A stretch of DNA of 64,000 nt from Ilex aquifolium (taxonomy: Eukaryota; Streptophyta; Magnoliopsida; Aquifoliales; Aquifoliaceae), in contig OX637397.1 of the NCBI GenBank assembly GCA_951799425.1, positions 8,175,001 to 8,239,000 on the forward strand, given 5' to 3'. Under the pieces are notes generated by a model that had not been told where the DNA came from, ran no database searches, and worked only from the letters and a program-made list of their open reading frames with translations. Position 1 is the stretch's first letter. Each line of letters starts with the position of its first letter. Below are positions 50,436 through 63,900 of the stretch, one piece after another. Both the position numbers and the translations under genes were made by a program.

Positions 50436-53400
50436 AACACAGTTCACCACACAGATATATTCCCTTGTCTATAAAACCTAGAAGACGTCGGTAGGAATGA
50501 CATTTTTAAAAATATTATATGAATTGACATTTTTCAACGCGAATATGTTCTTTGTAATAACATTTTTTAAAAAATTATATGGGTTTGAGAAATAAGTTTG
50601 AAGCTATCTTGGTGTAAGAAATAAAAACTCTTATTACATGAAATTAGTGAAAAACTCCTCGATATTGGATTTTTTTGAAATAAAAAATAAAAAATTCTCT
50701 ACATTTTGTATAATTAATTATGGATACATTGTGGGTCGGGTTTATTTTAAGCTTATTTTGACCAAAACGGTCCTTTACTATATCTAATTTATATATGGTG
50801 CGTTGACCATGGTGACAACCTTAGCCAGCTCTTATTGCTCTACTAACTAGGTTATTTTATGTATTCCACTAAGACCCTTATGACATTTGTCCATATACTG
50901 TCTAATGTCATGTGCAAGGGTAAAATGGTCTAATGACTTTCTTAGTGCACATTGTTTTTTACATGTCGCTGACTACATTGTGTGTGTCTATATATATATA
51001 TATTAGCAGTACTAAAAATTGAACATTTATCGTACAATATTTGTATTTTAAATATTAATTTTTTTTAATTATATAATTTAAAATTAAAGTAAAGAGAGAA
51101 AAAAAAAAAAGAGATTAGGAGAGAGAGAATATGTGGATTGGTTGAGCTGTCTAACATTGAGAAATGTGTTGGTTGAGTTAAAATTTTTGTGCGAAAAAAT
51201 AAATTTTGTAATGAATTTTATACCATTGGATCAAAGTAGATTAAAATTACATCAATCTTGACCGTTGTTGTACTTTTTCATGTTCTAAGTTCGTTATCCT
51301 AACCGTCTCCTTTGCTCATTTGGGAGTCGGGCCCCTTCTTTTATTTTATTTACTACCCTGCTCCTCGGCTCCATATTACTCCGCCCACTAGCTGTAATAG
51401 CTTGCTTCTCGAGTGGCTCGTACTCTGGGTGGTGCAGCTGAGCCAGAGTGGGCTCAACAGTCGACTTATGTTTTCGGGCACGTGTAAAGGCTTGATTAGA
51501 TCCACAAATCTCACTGTATTGCCCATAATAAACTCCTTCTCGTTGTACCAAAATAGAGGTCTGATTTAAATGCCCAAGTACATCATCACATTTGACACCT
51601 GAGGAAGGTACAACTCAACCATGAGATACATCAACAAGTATTACAATAATATGTAGATGAGTTTTGACTAGAACAACCACTCTATTGTCCACTTCTAATA
51701 AATGTGATTGATCTAGAATACATATATGTTAGAGTATGTGTGGCTAATATTTGCAGTGTGCACAATGGCAAGGAGGCAGATGCCGGAGCGGGCGGAGCGT
51801 CTCTGTGTTATTTTTCTCTTGCTTTCTTGTTTGATTGTTTCATTATTGTTCACCATAATTGCTGCACGATCACAACAATATAAAATTTGAATTAAGATAT
51901 AACAACATTACAATTAAATATAATCAAGTTTTAGACACCATAGATAGAAACTATACAAGAAATTGAAGAAAGAGCAACCTAAAAAGAGCATGAGACGGAA
52001 TTTTGTCTTTAATTAAGTTTGAACACACGACCTCTTATTCGAGTGTCAAAAGTGACAACCGAATTAAAATCCTAAGTGGTTGGATTTGGGAAAACTTGAA
52101 TCTTATTTGTTCATCATAAGAAATGAAAATGCCTTACTAATAATCTAATACAAGTGGGTAGATCAAATATTTATTCTCTTAGAACTTGTGATTTAGATCT
52201 ATGTGCCTTGACTATGGTGTCAACCTTTGCCAGCTCTTATTCCTCTACCAACTTGGTCATTTTAAGTGTTTCCCAAAGACCCTTATAACCTTTGTCCACA
52301 TATTGACTAATGTCATGTGTGAGGGATAAAATGGTCTAGTTACTTTCTTAGTGCACATTGATATTTATCTCTATGAGAGACACCATTCAAATTCAAATTA
52401 TCTAGATCATGCGTCAATATATTGTATAAGTTTATAATAGGGACACAAATTTACCGACATTACAGTCAATTTACACGTTATTGACAGAGAAAACACTGCA
52501 AAGACTAAGAGAAAACTTGTATAGAAAGATTGAGAATAAAAGTTTGAAATGATCATGAGATGAAACTTTGTCTTTGGATAGACTTGACCGGGTCACCTTC
52601 GATTTGATGGTGTGAAGAATGGTCACTGGCTTAAAGTCCAAGTGGTTAGGTTTGGTAACATTTGAACATTTTTGTTCATCATAAAAAAAGAAATACCTTG
52701 CTCTAATTCTATCAAAAAGTAGGTATATGAAGAACAATATGCTCTAAAAGGAGCAGGTGGAGGACAATTCTGAAGTTCAAACCAATTTACCTACCTTATC
52801 TCAATCAACTAACGGGTAGGTCGAATGTCAGCTTGAGCTAGACAATTTGAAACCAACATGTTTCACATTCATCACCTCCAAACTTTGAGCACAAGCAAGA
52901 TGCTTTCCAAAGCCAACCAAAAGCAGGCCAGGACAATTCAGAAGGAATAGAAGATGAATATGAAGAAGAAGATGATGGAGGGAATAGTTTTGTTTGTGAT
53001 GAGTCATGGAATTAACTTTTGCTAGACTTGCATTAATAAAAAATATTTCAACGATATGGAGCGAATTCTCGCAAAAAAATTTTAGGGCCAAAAATCGTCA
53101 GCACGACGTGTCATTAGAAGGACTACATGATGGGATGAATCATGTCGTTTTTGTTGATTTTTGTATGCTTGGTCTCTCTGAGAAGACACATTAATAGTCT
53201 ATGTTGACAATTATTTTATATGGTCTTCATGTGTTAATCGAGCCTTGTTGCTTGATTATACTTTTTGTACTCCTCATTTTCAATAATATTAATTCATATT
53301 TCTATAAAAAAAAAAGGAAAAAATATTCAGCGATTCACTTCAATACTAATTTTTCTCTATTCTTGAGTATCTACTGCATATTAAAGAGACATTCGATTGA

Positions 53401-54336
53401 ACATAATATTCTCACTTATCTTCATAGTGAGTGACTTTCAATATAAGTTACGCGTTTTATCTTTAACACGCAATTTTTAGTAAAATGTGTTATTAACCAA
53501 AACAAAAGACAAAGAACAAGATTGCATAGGAGCATATTTTATTATTAGAGTATCTCAAGTCACTCATGGTAATTTATGTATTAGAGTGAATCTGAATCCG
53601 CGCTTTAACGAGAATCACTCAAATAAAAGTTGGTGGAGGTGAGCCAAACTCAAGAAAATCCTCCATTGATGTGCAACCACTAAGGTCCCCTTCATAGACA
53701 CAAAATGAAAGTCTAGTCATGGGCTGACATGTTCTTCCACCAATCCAATTTTTTTTTTAAAATTTTTAACTGATTTTACCAACCAAAAATTTCTGCCCAC
53801 CAATCCACCCTATTTTTTGACTGATTTTATCAACAAGGGCTTGACTAGGGTATCCAAAAAAAAATTCAGCGTTGTATCTCTAAAATTTATTATTTTAATA
53901 GATATTTTTATAACTTTTGTGGGCTATTTATAATAAATAAATTATTATTTTTGTGAATGATTTATCATTTTTGTGAGTATTTTTACTATTATTATGGGTG
54001 TTTTTATCATTATTATGGTAATGATTTTTACCATTTTTTTCAATTAAAAAATATTATTTTTATAAATAATTTATTATATTTATGAGTATTTTTATTATTA
54101 TGTGTGGCCAACTCCTATCAACAAATTTCAGTTGATCAATCCAACCTATTATTTTGACTACTTTTAAAAATAATTCATGGATTGGTCCACCATTCTAACT
54201 TTCAAGATCTAATAATTAGTTCTCAGAATAGCTTCCACTGATTAGCATAATTGATTTGGACAGCTTAAGGAGCTACCTGTCACTTATAATTTCAAGGTCT
54301 ACATGGTGGACCATCTTCATAGTGACAAAAGGTTTA
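50436..54336. other. Repeat-rich intergenic DNA
   Basis: No gene recognised. About 160 bp at 50796-50953 recur at 52199-52351 (GCCAGCTCTTATTSCTCTAC ... TTTCTTAGTGCACATTG). About 200 bp at 51960-52160 recur at 52500-52720 (ATGAGAYGRAACTTTGTCTTT-like). 50480-50600 contains eroded AATGACATTTTTAAAA words like the Mutator-type arms. 53860-54110 has simple TTTTTGTGAGTATTTTT repeats. Confidence 0.55.
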
Positions 54337-54339
54337 CAA

Positions 54340-54349
54340 CCCCCCCCCC

Positions 54350-54402
<53 letters not shown>
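54340..54402 (+). repeat. C27 homopolymer joined to (AC)18
   Basis: A C run at 54340-54366 is followed immediately by an AC repeat to about 54402. Confidence 0.95.
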
Positions 54403-54406
<4 letters not shown>

Positions 54407-54650
54407 CCCAGCTCACCAACCCCCCACAAAATAAAAAAGAAAAAAGAAAAGAACAATCCCAAAGAAAAAAGAAATCTCTCTATCCTTTTGGTAGTGTAGG
54501 GGTATGTTTGTTAGACGGATAATTGGGGTATTAGGAGGTGTGATTGAGAAAATTAGTAAATGAGACTTATTTATATTTTATTTGTTGTGTAATTTATGTT
54601 CAGGATTATTTTTTGGGTTTAAATTCTGACCCGGTTGCTATAGTAATAAT

Positions 54651-54925
54651 TGGGAGTGTTAAAATATGAGATGAACCATTAATACGACACGAACACGATG
54701 CGAAATTAATGGGTTTGAATATTTTTTAAGCCACCCGTTTAGTAAATGAGTGTACCCGACTCGACGCGATTAATAAACGAATTGGATATACACGACACGA
54801 CTTGATATGACATGATTTATTTGATATGAATTAATAAACGAATTGAATATGAGTGAAATATTTTTTAACATGAATTCGTTAAGTTTCGACACGAACCTAC
54901 ATCACTCGACACAATTGACAGGGCT
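54651..54925. mobile_element. Non-autonomous hAT element 3
   Basis: 275 bp. The ends are TGGGAGTGTTAAAA and, reverse-complemented, TAGCCCTGTCAATTG. The flanks are GTAATAAT and GTAACAAT, an 8-bp duplication with one change. The interior has ACACGACACGACTTGATATG and TTAATAAACGAATT repeats like those in element 2, of which it may be a shorter relative. Confidence 0.7.
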
Positions 54926-54933
54926 AGTAACAA

Positions 54934-56080
54934 TATATACTCATGTACATGGATATATTAAATACAACTAATAGGTGGTATAATAAACTAGTATTACTCC
55001 CACTGATGGTATAAATCACACAATTATCATAATGCCCCTTTATCCAAGCTCCCATGAATTACAATAGAGTTAAAGTTTCTTTTTGTATGGAATATGTCAC
55101 TTGACATTTCCTCTTTTGGAAGGTCTCACTTAATCTATTTATATAAAAATAAACAACATGTGATATTGGATAGGAGTGTAATACCGGTACTAATTTTTCT
55201 TTGAATAAGTTTAGTATAAATAACATTTATCTATACCAACAAATGCTATCCACAAACAAACACACCCTAATTGAATATACATTTGGCAACCCTATAATTA
55301 GGGCCGTTAAACAAGTCAAGCTTGAACATTTTTTTAGGCTCGTTTATGTGTAAATAGTTAAACGTGTCAGCTCGTTTATGTGTAAATTAGGCTTGAATTA
55401 GACTCGAACAGGGGTCTCCAAATATTTGAAGTAATTATACTGTGTCAAATGATAAGGGATCGGTACAAAATTTACCAAAGAAATTAATAGAATTACAAAA
55501 AGTGAAAATTAAACTAACACCCTTTAATCATTTATTTAAATTACATATGAAATAGTGTCTTTACTTATAAATTATAGAGTACCTCTTTGTTTCAATTCAA
55601 TGCATCAGACTAAAAAGAAGAGTAATACGATTCATCTTTTGTGAAAATGTCTCTCACCCACTAAGAAAATCTCCTCAAATCTCAACCCTAAATAAGGTTC
55701 CGATCGTTCAACGATCTTTAAACGCCTTATCCGTTATAATATCGAAAATAAATATTGACTACAATTTCTTTTTTAATTTGTTTATAATTGTTGAGCATAA
55801 AAATAAAAAAAATAAGTAAATTTTATAAATGTTATATTTTATTTGTAAATAAAAGAAGAGACGTGGCACCAAAAAATAACTTCTTAATATCTCAATAATA
55901 AATATCCAAAAACGATAACGTTGCGAGCAACACCTCTTTTTCACTAAATTTTCAGTACTTGCCTACCAAATCTGTCTCACTCAAAGAAATCCCAGTATAT
56001 TATTTTGTGGAGAAAAATGAACTTTTCTTGCCTAAAAGTTCACAGTGCTCAGCTTTTTTAAGCACTAAAAAAGAGACACT
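54934..56080. other. AT-rich spacer upstream of the receptor kinase
   Basis: No gene recognised. 55303-55410 starts TTAGGGCCGTTAAACAAGTC with CTCGTTTATGTGTAAAT repeats and looks like one end of another hAT-type element, but I found no second end. Confidence 0.45.
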
Positions 56081-57119
56081 TTTTAGAGAGAGAAAGTGAG
56101 ATTATGGAAAGAGAGAATGTGCAAGAAGAGGGGAGAGATGGGGGGTGATATGAAAGCATGCTGGTCGGCCATTAGAGCTTCAATGAAGAGCAGTCACCAA
56201 TCTCTTCCATTCACCTAAAGATCTTTCACTATCATTTCCATTCAAGAACCACGAAAAACCAAAACGTGGGCTTCTGTCCTTTTGCTTCCCCAAGAAACAA
56301 ACTTTCCAAATAAAATAACCCCCTAAAAAATCTGTGATTCACTGGATTTGATTTTCATTCTTTTTTGTGGCTTTCCAAAAGGCGTGTCCCTTAAAAAGTT
56401 TGAATCTTTTTTCTTCACAAATCTTGCATGTAGATTGGAAGATCCCACCATTCTTGGGAAAAGTTGGAACTTGGGTTTTGCTAATATATTTTTGGGTTCT
56501 TATAGTTGATGAATTCCATGGTTTTTGCTTTATCATCATCTCAAGGAATCACTTGAATATTGCTGGACTTTGCTGTTTTGGGGTGTATTTTTATGAGTGA
56601 TGGACTCAAAGGTATGTCAAAGCTTTGTTTCTTTCGTATGGTTGATTCATCACTCTTTTGTATTGGTTTTCCTGTTTTCCTTTAAATGATTGAATTCCTT
56701 GGTTTGTTTGTGCAGTACCCATTTGTTCTGTTGGGTTTCTGAATTGTTGGCTTATATGACATGGTTGATATATCACTCTCTCGTATATTCAGTTGGAATT
56801 TATTGGAGAATTATACTGTTCTGTCATAGATTGGTTATCATATTCATTCAGAAATTGCCATTTAGTTTGCTGGTTTCTGGATTTCGGAATGTTGGGTTTC
56901 TTCAAATGATTAATTGATCACTCTCTTGTTTGAGGTGATTCTTGTAGATGAGGGATCTCTGGATTCATATTTGAATTTCAAGGCAGCACTTAGAATGAAG
57001 TAATAGTATGTCCAAGTGCAATTTGGGTCCTTTTAACATGATCATCAGAGGTGATTAGACTTTTGAAAGTTATAATTGTCAGTTTAACATATAAATTTGG
57101 TTGATTGGATATTGTTATT
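56081..57119 (+). promoter_or_regulatory. Probable 5' leader of the receptor kinase
   Basis: GA-rich leader-like sequence (56085-56150). A possible donor follows GGACTCAAAG|GTATGTC at about 56610, with a pyrimidine-rich tract and TTTGTGCAG acceptor at about 56715. An intron within the 5' UTR is plausible but not proven. Confidence 0.35.
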
Positions 57120-60100
57120 ATGATGCCTGGGGTTTCTGAGCCAAAGAGATGTTTGATTATGGGTTTTTTCAGAATTTTAGTTGTTTTTCTTCTTCTGGGT
57201 TGTCCTTCGGAGGGGTTGAATTCAGATGGAATACATCTTCTGGAGATGAAGAAAAGCATTCATGATCAATTCAGCTACCTGGCGAGTTGGAATTCCAGTG
57301 ACCAGACAGCATGTAGATGGAAGGGTGTGAATTGCACATCGGAATACAATCCCGTGGTGTGGTCTCTTGATTTGAATTCACTGAATCTTTCGGGGTCCTT
57401 AAGCCCTAGTATTGGTGGATTGGCCTTCCTAATTTATCTGGATGTATCTCACAATGGGTTCACTGGTAGTATTCCGAAGGAGATTGGCAATTGCTTGAGA
57501 TTGGAAGGTCTTAAATTGAATAATAATCAGCTTGATGGGCAAATTCCTGCTGAGTTGGGCCAGCTGTCTTGTTTAAAAAATTTGGATTTGTGCAATAATG
57601 CACTATCTGGTCCTATTCCAGAAGAGATTGGAAACCTTTCTTCTCTGGTAGAGTTTAGGGCATACTCGAACAATCTTACAGGTTCATTGCCCCGTACTCT
57701 TGGTAACCTCAAAAGCTTGAGAAAATTTCGAGCAGGGCAGAATATGATTTCGGGAAACTTACCTGCAGAGTTAGGTGGTTGTCTGAGCTTGGGGTATCTT
57801 GGTCTTGCCCAAAATATTTTAGGAGGGGGTATTCCCAAAGAGCTTGGCATGCTAGGGAGCTTGACAGATCTAATTCTTTGGGATAATGAGTTGTCTGGTT
57901 CATTACCGAGGGAGCTTGGAAACTGTACAAACCTTGAGACTATTGCTTTGTACCAGAACAATCTTGTTGGAGAAATTCCCCCGGAAATTGGAAACCTCAA
58001 ATTTTTGAAAAAGTTGTACCTATACAGGAATGAGTTGAATGGAACAATTCCAAAGGAGATTGGGAATCTTTCTGCAGCAGCAGAAATAGACTTCTCAGAG
58101 AACAATTTTACAGGAGAGATTCCAATTGAGTTCAGTCAAATAAAGGGTCTACGCTTACTCTACCTGTTTGAGAACTGTCTTACAGGTGTTATACCCGATG
58201 AGCTTAGTAGCTTGAGGAACTTGTGGAAGCTTGACCTTTCTATTAATTATCTCACTGGCCCTATTCCATTTGGATTCCAAAATCTAACTGAAATTTTCCA
58301 GTTGCAGCTTTTTTCTAATTCTCTGAGTGGTAGTATCCCACAAGGACTTGGGCTATACAGTCCACTCTGGGTGGTTGATTTTTCAGACAACTACCTAACA
58401 GGAAGAGTTCCTCCTCATATTTGTTCGCATTCTAACTTGATGTTGCTGAATCTTGAGTCCAATAAACTGCATGGAAATATTCCGACTGGGGTCATAAATT
58501 GCAAGTCATTGGTGCAATTTCGTTTGAGTGGGAACAGGTTAACTGGAAGTTTTCCTCGTGATTTGTGCTATTTGGTGAACCTCTCTGCCATTGAGTTGGG
58601 CCAGAACAAGTTCAGTGGTCCGATTCCTCCTGAGATTGGAAATTGCCAAAAGTTACAAAGGCTTGATCTATCGGGCAATTATTTCATTTCCGAGTTGCCA
58701 AAGGAGATAGGAAATCTGTCTCGACTAGTAACTTGTAACATTTCGTCTAACTTGCTCAGCGGAAGGATACCACCTGAAATTCTTAATTGCAAGTTGCTTC
58801 AACGACTTGATCTTAGCCATAACAGCTTTGTAGATACTATACCGAATGAGCTTGGGACCCTTTCACTTCTGGAGCTTCTTATGCTTTCTGAAAATAAGTT
58901 ATCTGGAAGTTTACCAGCAGCATTAGGCAACCTCTCTCACTTGACTGAGTTGCAGATGGGTGGAAATTTGTTCTCTGGTGAAATACCATCAGAGTTTGGT
59001 GCTCTTATGGGTTTACAGATTGCAATGAATCTTAGTTACAATAATCTCTCTGGTGGAATACCACCCCAGCTTGGGAATCTTATGTTGCTCGAATACCTCC
59101 TGCTCAATAACAATCATTTGAGTGGTGAAATTCCTAGCACATTTAGTAATCTCTCTAGCTTACTGGGTTGCAACTTCTCATATAATGACCTCTCTGGACA
59201 CTTACCTTCGGCACAATTGTTCCAGATCATGGCCATCAGCAGCTTTATCGGAAACAAAGGGCTTTGTGGCGGGCCTCTAGGTGATTGCAGTGGAACTTCA
59301 CCTTCAAATTTGATTCCGTCATCTGCAAAGAGTACAAATGCTCGTCGGGAGAAAATTATCACAGTAGTTGCAGCTGTTGTTGGTGGCGTTTCTCTTGTTC
59401 TAATTGCAGTTGTATTATATTTCATGAAACGACATCCCGTTGAGATGGTTGCTTCTTCGGAAGATAAAGATGTATACTCATCGGATTCGGATATCTATTT
59501 CCCTCCAAAAGAGGGTTTCACTTTCCAAGATCTGATTGAGGCCACAAACAATTTTCATGAAAGCTATGTTGTTGGAAAGGGTGCTGTTGGAACAGTTTAT
59601 AAGGCAGTTATGCATTCTGGACAAACAATTGCTGTTAAGAAGCTTGCTTCTAACAGGGAAGGTAACGGCGTTGAGGACAGTTTTCGTGCTGAGATTTTAA
59701 CCCTGGGAAAGATTAGGCATCGGAACATTGTGAAGCTATATGGTTTTTGCTATCACCAGGGTTCCAATCTGCTTCTTTATGATTACATGGCAAGGGGTAG
59801 CTTGGGTGAATTGCTTCATGGGGCATCATCTAGTAGCTTGGAATGGCCAACACGCTTTACAATTGCTCTTGGGGCTGCTCAGGGTCTTGCTTATTTACAT
59901 CACGACTGCAAACCAAGGATCATTCACCGTGATATTAAGTCTAACAATATTCTACTTGATGATAATTTTGAAGCTCATGTTGGTGATTTTGGTTTGGCAA
60001 AGGTGATTGACATGCCTCAATCCAAGTCCATGTCCACTGTTGCAGGTTCATACGGATATATAGCCCCTGGTAAGTTTTCTTTCAGCCCTTCCCATTTTAG

Positions 60101-61280
60101 TCTAATTATTTATGTTTCAAGGGTCATTATAAAAATGAATTGTTCTAGCGTGTTTTTTGATTCAAGTTCTATTTGAAACTGCCTTGGCCGAATATAAAAA
60201 AGAAAAAAAAAAGAGAAAGAAAGAGAGAAAAAGAAAGAAAGAAAAAGGACTCGGGGTAATCTAGAGAAGTGCTAAAGCTATTACATGTTGTCTGTCATGT
60301 TGCGGTTCTAATTTATGTAATGCTACCATTGTTTCATGAAATTATTCATTAGTACACTTACCTCAATGGGCTGTTTATGTATATTAGCTATGTAAATACC
60401 TTTAACCAATGATTTCTCATATTGAGTGCCAGTGCAAGACCCCGTAATACCTTTGTGACTTTGTCCCTTAAACTGGTTTATGGGGACAACTTGACTGCAT
60501 AGAAGCTGATCTGGATCTAGGTTGCTTTTGTTATGTTCTATACAAACTATACTTAGCAGAGCCTAAATTCGAGGGATTATATACTTCATAGGTGGTACAT
60601 TTTTTTTTTTCGTACTTAGTATTCGTGTGCTGCTTGCTAGATGTTCTTCAGAATCTTCTGTCGTCTCCATATGATGCTCACGGATTTGAAACGATGCAAA
60701 ACTTACAGTAATCTGTATCGTCCCCAAATTGAATTCCATACAGCTATGGTTTCAGACCTTCAAAAGCGCCCTAGATTTCTCTGAGTGTAGTATGCATTGT
60801 TCTTTGAATTAGCCGAGTTTGATTCTTTCCTAGTGACTGATGACTTGCTTTCCTTTTATGCCAGAATATGCATATACCATGAAGGTTACAGAAAAATGTG
60901 ATATTTATAGCTATGGGGTTGTTCTACTGGAGTTGCTAACCGGAAGAACTCCTGTACAACCCTTAGATCAAGGCGGTGATCTCGTCACGTGGGCAAGGGA
61001 ATATGTTCGGGATCATTCATTGACACCTGGGGTACTTGATAGTAGATTAAATTTGAAAGATGAGAGTGTCATCGATCACATGATTACCGTCTTAAAAATT
61101 GCTTTGATGTGCACGAGCATGTCTCCCTATGACCGGCCATCAATGCGCGAAGTCGTGCTGATGCTGATTGAGTCTGATGATCGAGAAGAGAGCTTCGGTT
61201 CATCGCCGGTTTATGATCTTCCTCTGAAAGTTCTTACATCTCCGGTTTATGATCTTCCCCTAAAAGATGATACCTCATGA
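57120..61280 (+). CDS. LRR receptor-like kinase, subfamily XI (At2g33170-like)
   Basis: Exons 57120-60069 and 60865-61280 give 1121 aa. The start is the first ATG of the frame (MMPGVSEPKRCLIMGFFRIL); a second at 57159 is possible, and both lead into the signal peptide. After an N-terminal cap (CRWKGVNC) come about 25 leucine-rich repeats, ending at GLCGGPLGDC. A membrane span lies at about residues 746-769 (IITVVAAVVGGVSLVLIAVV). The kinase has the glycine loop GKGAVGTVYKAV, K840, HRDIKSNNILL (936-946; an RD kinase) and DFGLAK (956-961). The intron splits the GSYGYIAPEY loop. No catalytic residue is missing. It resembles Arabidopsis At2g33170 closely; its ligand is not inferable. The C-terminal tail repeats SPVYDLPLK twice. 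Confidence 0.95.
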
Positions 61281-62154
61281 ATGTGTATGCATGAGTAGTT
61301 CCTAGTTTTAATAACTGATGTGATTTTTTTTTTCGTCTTAGTTCTGATTCTTCCTTGTATTATTTACCATGATTAAATTATATAAGTTACCATGTACATT
61401 TCTTGCAAAGAAAATATCATCGGTCATGAATTCGAGTATGAGTTTACAGTTAATTGATGTTTTTTTTTGTGAAGCAACACAAAGTTATGTGTTGATAGTT
61501 TGAAACATGTTTGTCTATCTTTTATTAGATGTTTGTTCATCATAGATTCATTTTGGCTATTTGCAATTCCCCGAACAACTCGATGAATAGTGAATCAAGT
61601 AGTCGACCATTGACCACACCTCAAATTCAAAACCAAAAACATCTGGTGAGAACAAAGCGCCTTCCTTTTTTTACTCCGTTGAAAATTTGAAGGGAATCGA
61701 AGTTTCTTGGTAGTTCTTTCTCTCAACATTTTCCTTCCGTTCGATGGATCAACCTTGGTATTACATAAATGATAATTTTATGTTCATCTTTTTTTTTTTT
61801 CATAATAAAAGAGGTTGGACTGAAGGAAGTAATTACAAATGTTTATCTGTCTAAGCGAGATATGACATGGGTTCAAATTCGACAATCAACCTATTAATAA
61901 TAAAGATAAGAAGGCTGCTTATCATTTATCTTAGTCTATGTTATAAGCACTAACATTGTTGTGCACCGAGTATTGATTTTTGCTCGTGCCTATAAAAAAA
62001 TAGAGAAGTGTAAAACAAAATTTTAGAGAATTCAGACTTCACAAACTTACTCATTGATTAAGTAGAACAAAAACAAAAAAAAGAAAAGAAAAGAAAGAAT
62101 AGAATTCATGTACTCGACCTCTAATGGGTTTATTCGAATGGTTAAGGGTTTAAG
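61281..62154. other. Receptor kinase 3' flank and spacer
   Basis: AT-rich, including the 3' UTR of the kinase (about 61281-61400). No gene recognised. Confidence 0.5.
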
Positions 62155-63900
62155 GAGTTGTCCATGCCAAGTACGAATTGTGAGTGGGCTGTACATACAC
62201 AATTATTGCCCATGGATAACTAAAACTAAAATGTGAAATTAGGTTTGTAGATTAAATGTTAAAGTGAGAAAATAGGTTTGTTTGGATTAAGATCATTTTC
62301 GTTACACATTCACTCTATGATGAATCATCTATCATAAACTTAATTGGAACCCACCATTTGTAAGTGAGTCCTTTATCCTTAAACGACGGGTTCATAAATT
62401 CAAGTGAAACCCACTATTTATAAGTGAATCTTTTATTCTTAAACGGTGGACATTGAGTGAAATCTGGTGAAAGTGTAACGGAAAGAATTTAAATCTTCTT
62501 TGTCCAAGAATCTCTAATTCATTTCAGATGGGAAACGAATGCGTGTAGCCATTTTTAAAAAAACAATACATCGTCTATCATGAAGTACGGTGTATAATAA
62601 AATAGTTTTTACTTTAAAAATACAGCAAGAACTATATAAACATATAGTGTCCAAACTAAAATAAATATCATTTCAACTCAATTGTTATTTTTTGTGTGAC
62701 TCATGTTTGCTATTGCGACAGAGATTGAAAGAGAGATAACTCTTACTCTATACGATAATCAAAACATAACTAGGATTTTGTCAATTTAAAGAATGAAAAG
62801 GACGAGAAGATCGTGGGATTTCTTTGTTATAGATCATAACCAAAACAGAAAAAATAAATCTATGGAAAACTACCCCATTTCACTAGTTAGGATAAAAAAA
62901 CCAACTTTGCAATATGAGATCATTTCGTTGTTGAGTAAAAAAAAATATAAAAAAATACTTACACTTAACTTTTTCACTATACCGACATGTATCGTACATA
63001 TCATATCGTATTTTGTATGATATTGTAAATTTAAAATTGGTCAAAAACTAATTTATAATCCAAATGAGTTGTCCATGCCAAGTACGATTGTGAGTGGGCT
63101 GTACATACACAATTATTGCCATAATATACCCTTGGATAACTAAAATTAAAACGTGAGCAGGAAAATTTGTTCGGATAGACATCATCTCCGTTACACATTC
63201 ATGCAATTTTATTCTGATAAATTTCCTATCATAAATTTAAATGAAACTCACTATTTGTAAGTGATTCCTTCATCTTTAAACGGTGGGATCATAAATTCAA
63301 GTAGAACCCATTGGATAATTGAGTGAAATTAAGTGAATGTGTAACGACAAGAATTTAAATCCGATTTGTCCAAAAATCTCTAATTTATTTTGAAGTATTC
63401 AAAGCTTGTGTTGTTGAGGGCCAGACTAAACGCTAAGAGAGAAGTGAAAAAGTAATATATTGTCTATCATAAAATACTCTTTAATTTAAAAATTCATTAA
63501 AAAATATATAAACGTATAGTGTCCAAACTAATATAAGAACATTTCAACTCAATTGTTATTTTTAGGTGATTCGTGTTTGCCATTGCCACAGAGATCGGAA
63601 GAGAGATAACTCTTCCTCTATACGATAATCAAAATATAACTAAGATTTTGGCAATTTAAAAAATGAGAAGACGAAGAAATATATAAACATATAGTGTCCA
63701 AACTAATATAAATATCATTTCAACTCAATTGTTATTTGGCGTGGTTCGTGTTTGCAGTTGCGACAAAGATCGAAAGAGAGATAACTCATCCTCTATACGA
63801 TAATCAAAATATAACTAGGATTTTGGCAATTTAAAAAATGAGAAGACGAAGAAGGAGAAGATAGTGGGTTTCTTTCTTATAAATCAAAAACAAAAAAAGA
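62155..63900. repeat. 911-bp tandem duplication with nested 175-bp duplication
   Basis: GAGTTGTCCATGCCAAGTAC occurs at 62155 and 63066, and similarity runs on through CGTTACACATTCA, TAGTGTCCAAACTAA and CTATACGATAATCAAAA in the same order. In the second unit the stretch starting ATAGTGTCCAAAC is duplicated again (63516 and 63691, 175 bp apart). Copies have drifted, so the event is not recent. No coding potential is recognised to the window end. Confidence 0.88.

Noticed and set aside
55303-55410. Possible fourth hAT-type element
   Set aside because: Only one end (TAGGGCCGTTAAAC) is visible; I could not find a matching end or target duplication.
57527-58105. 192-codon minus-strand frame under the LRR region
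   Set aside because: It is a mirror of the repeated LRR codons. It has no independent motif.
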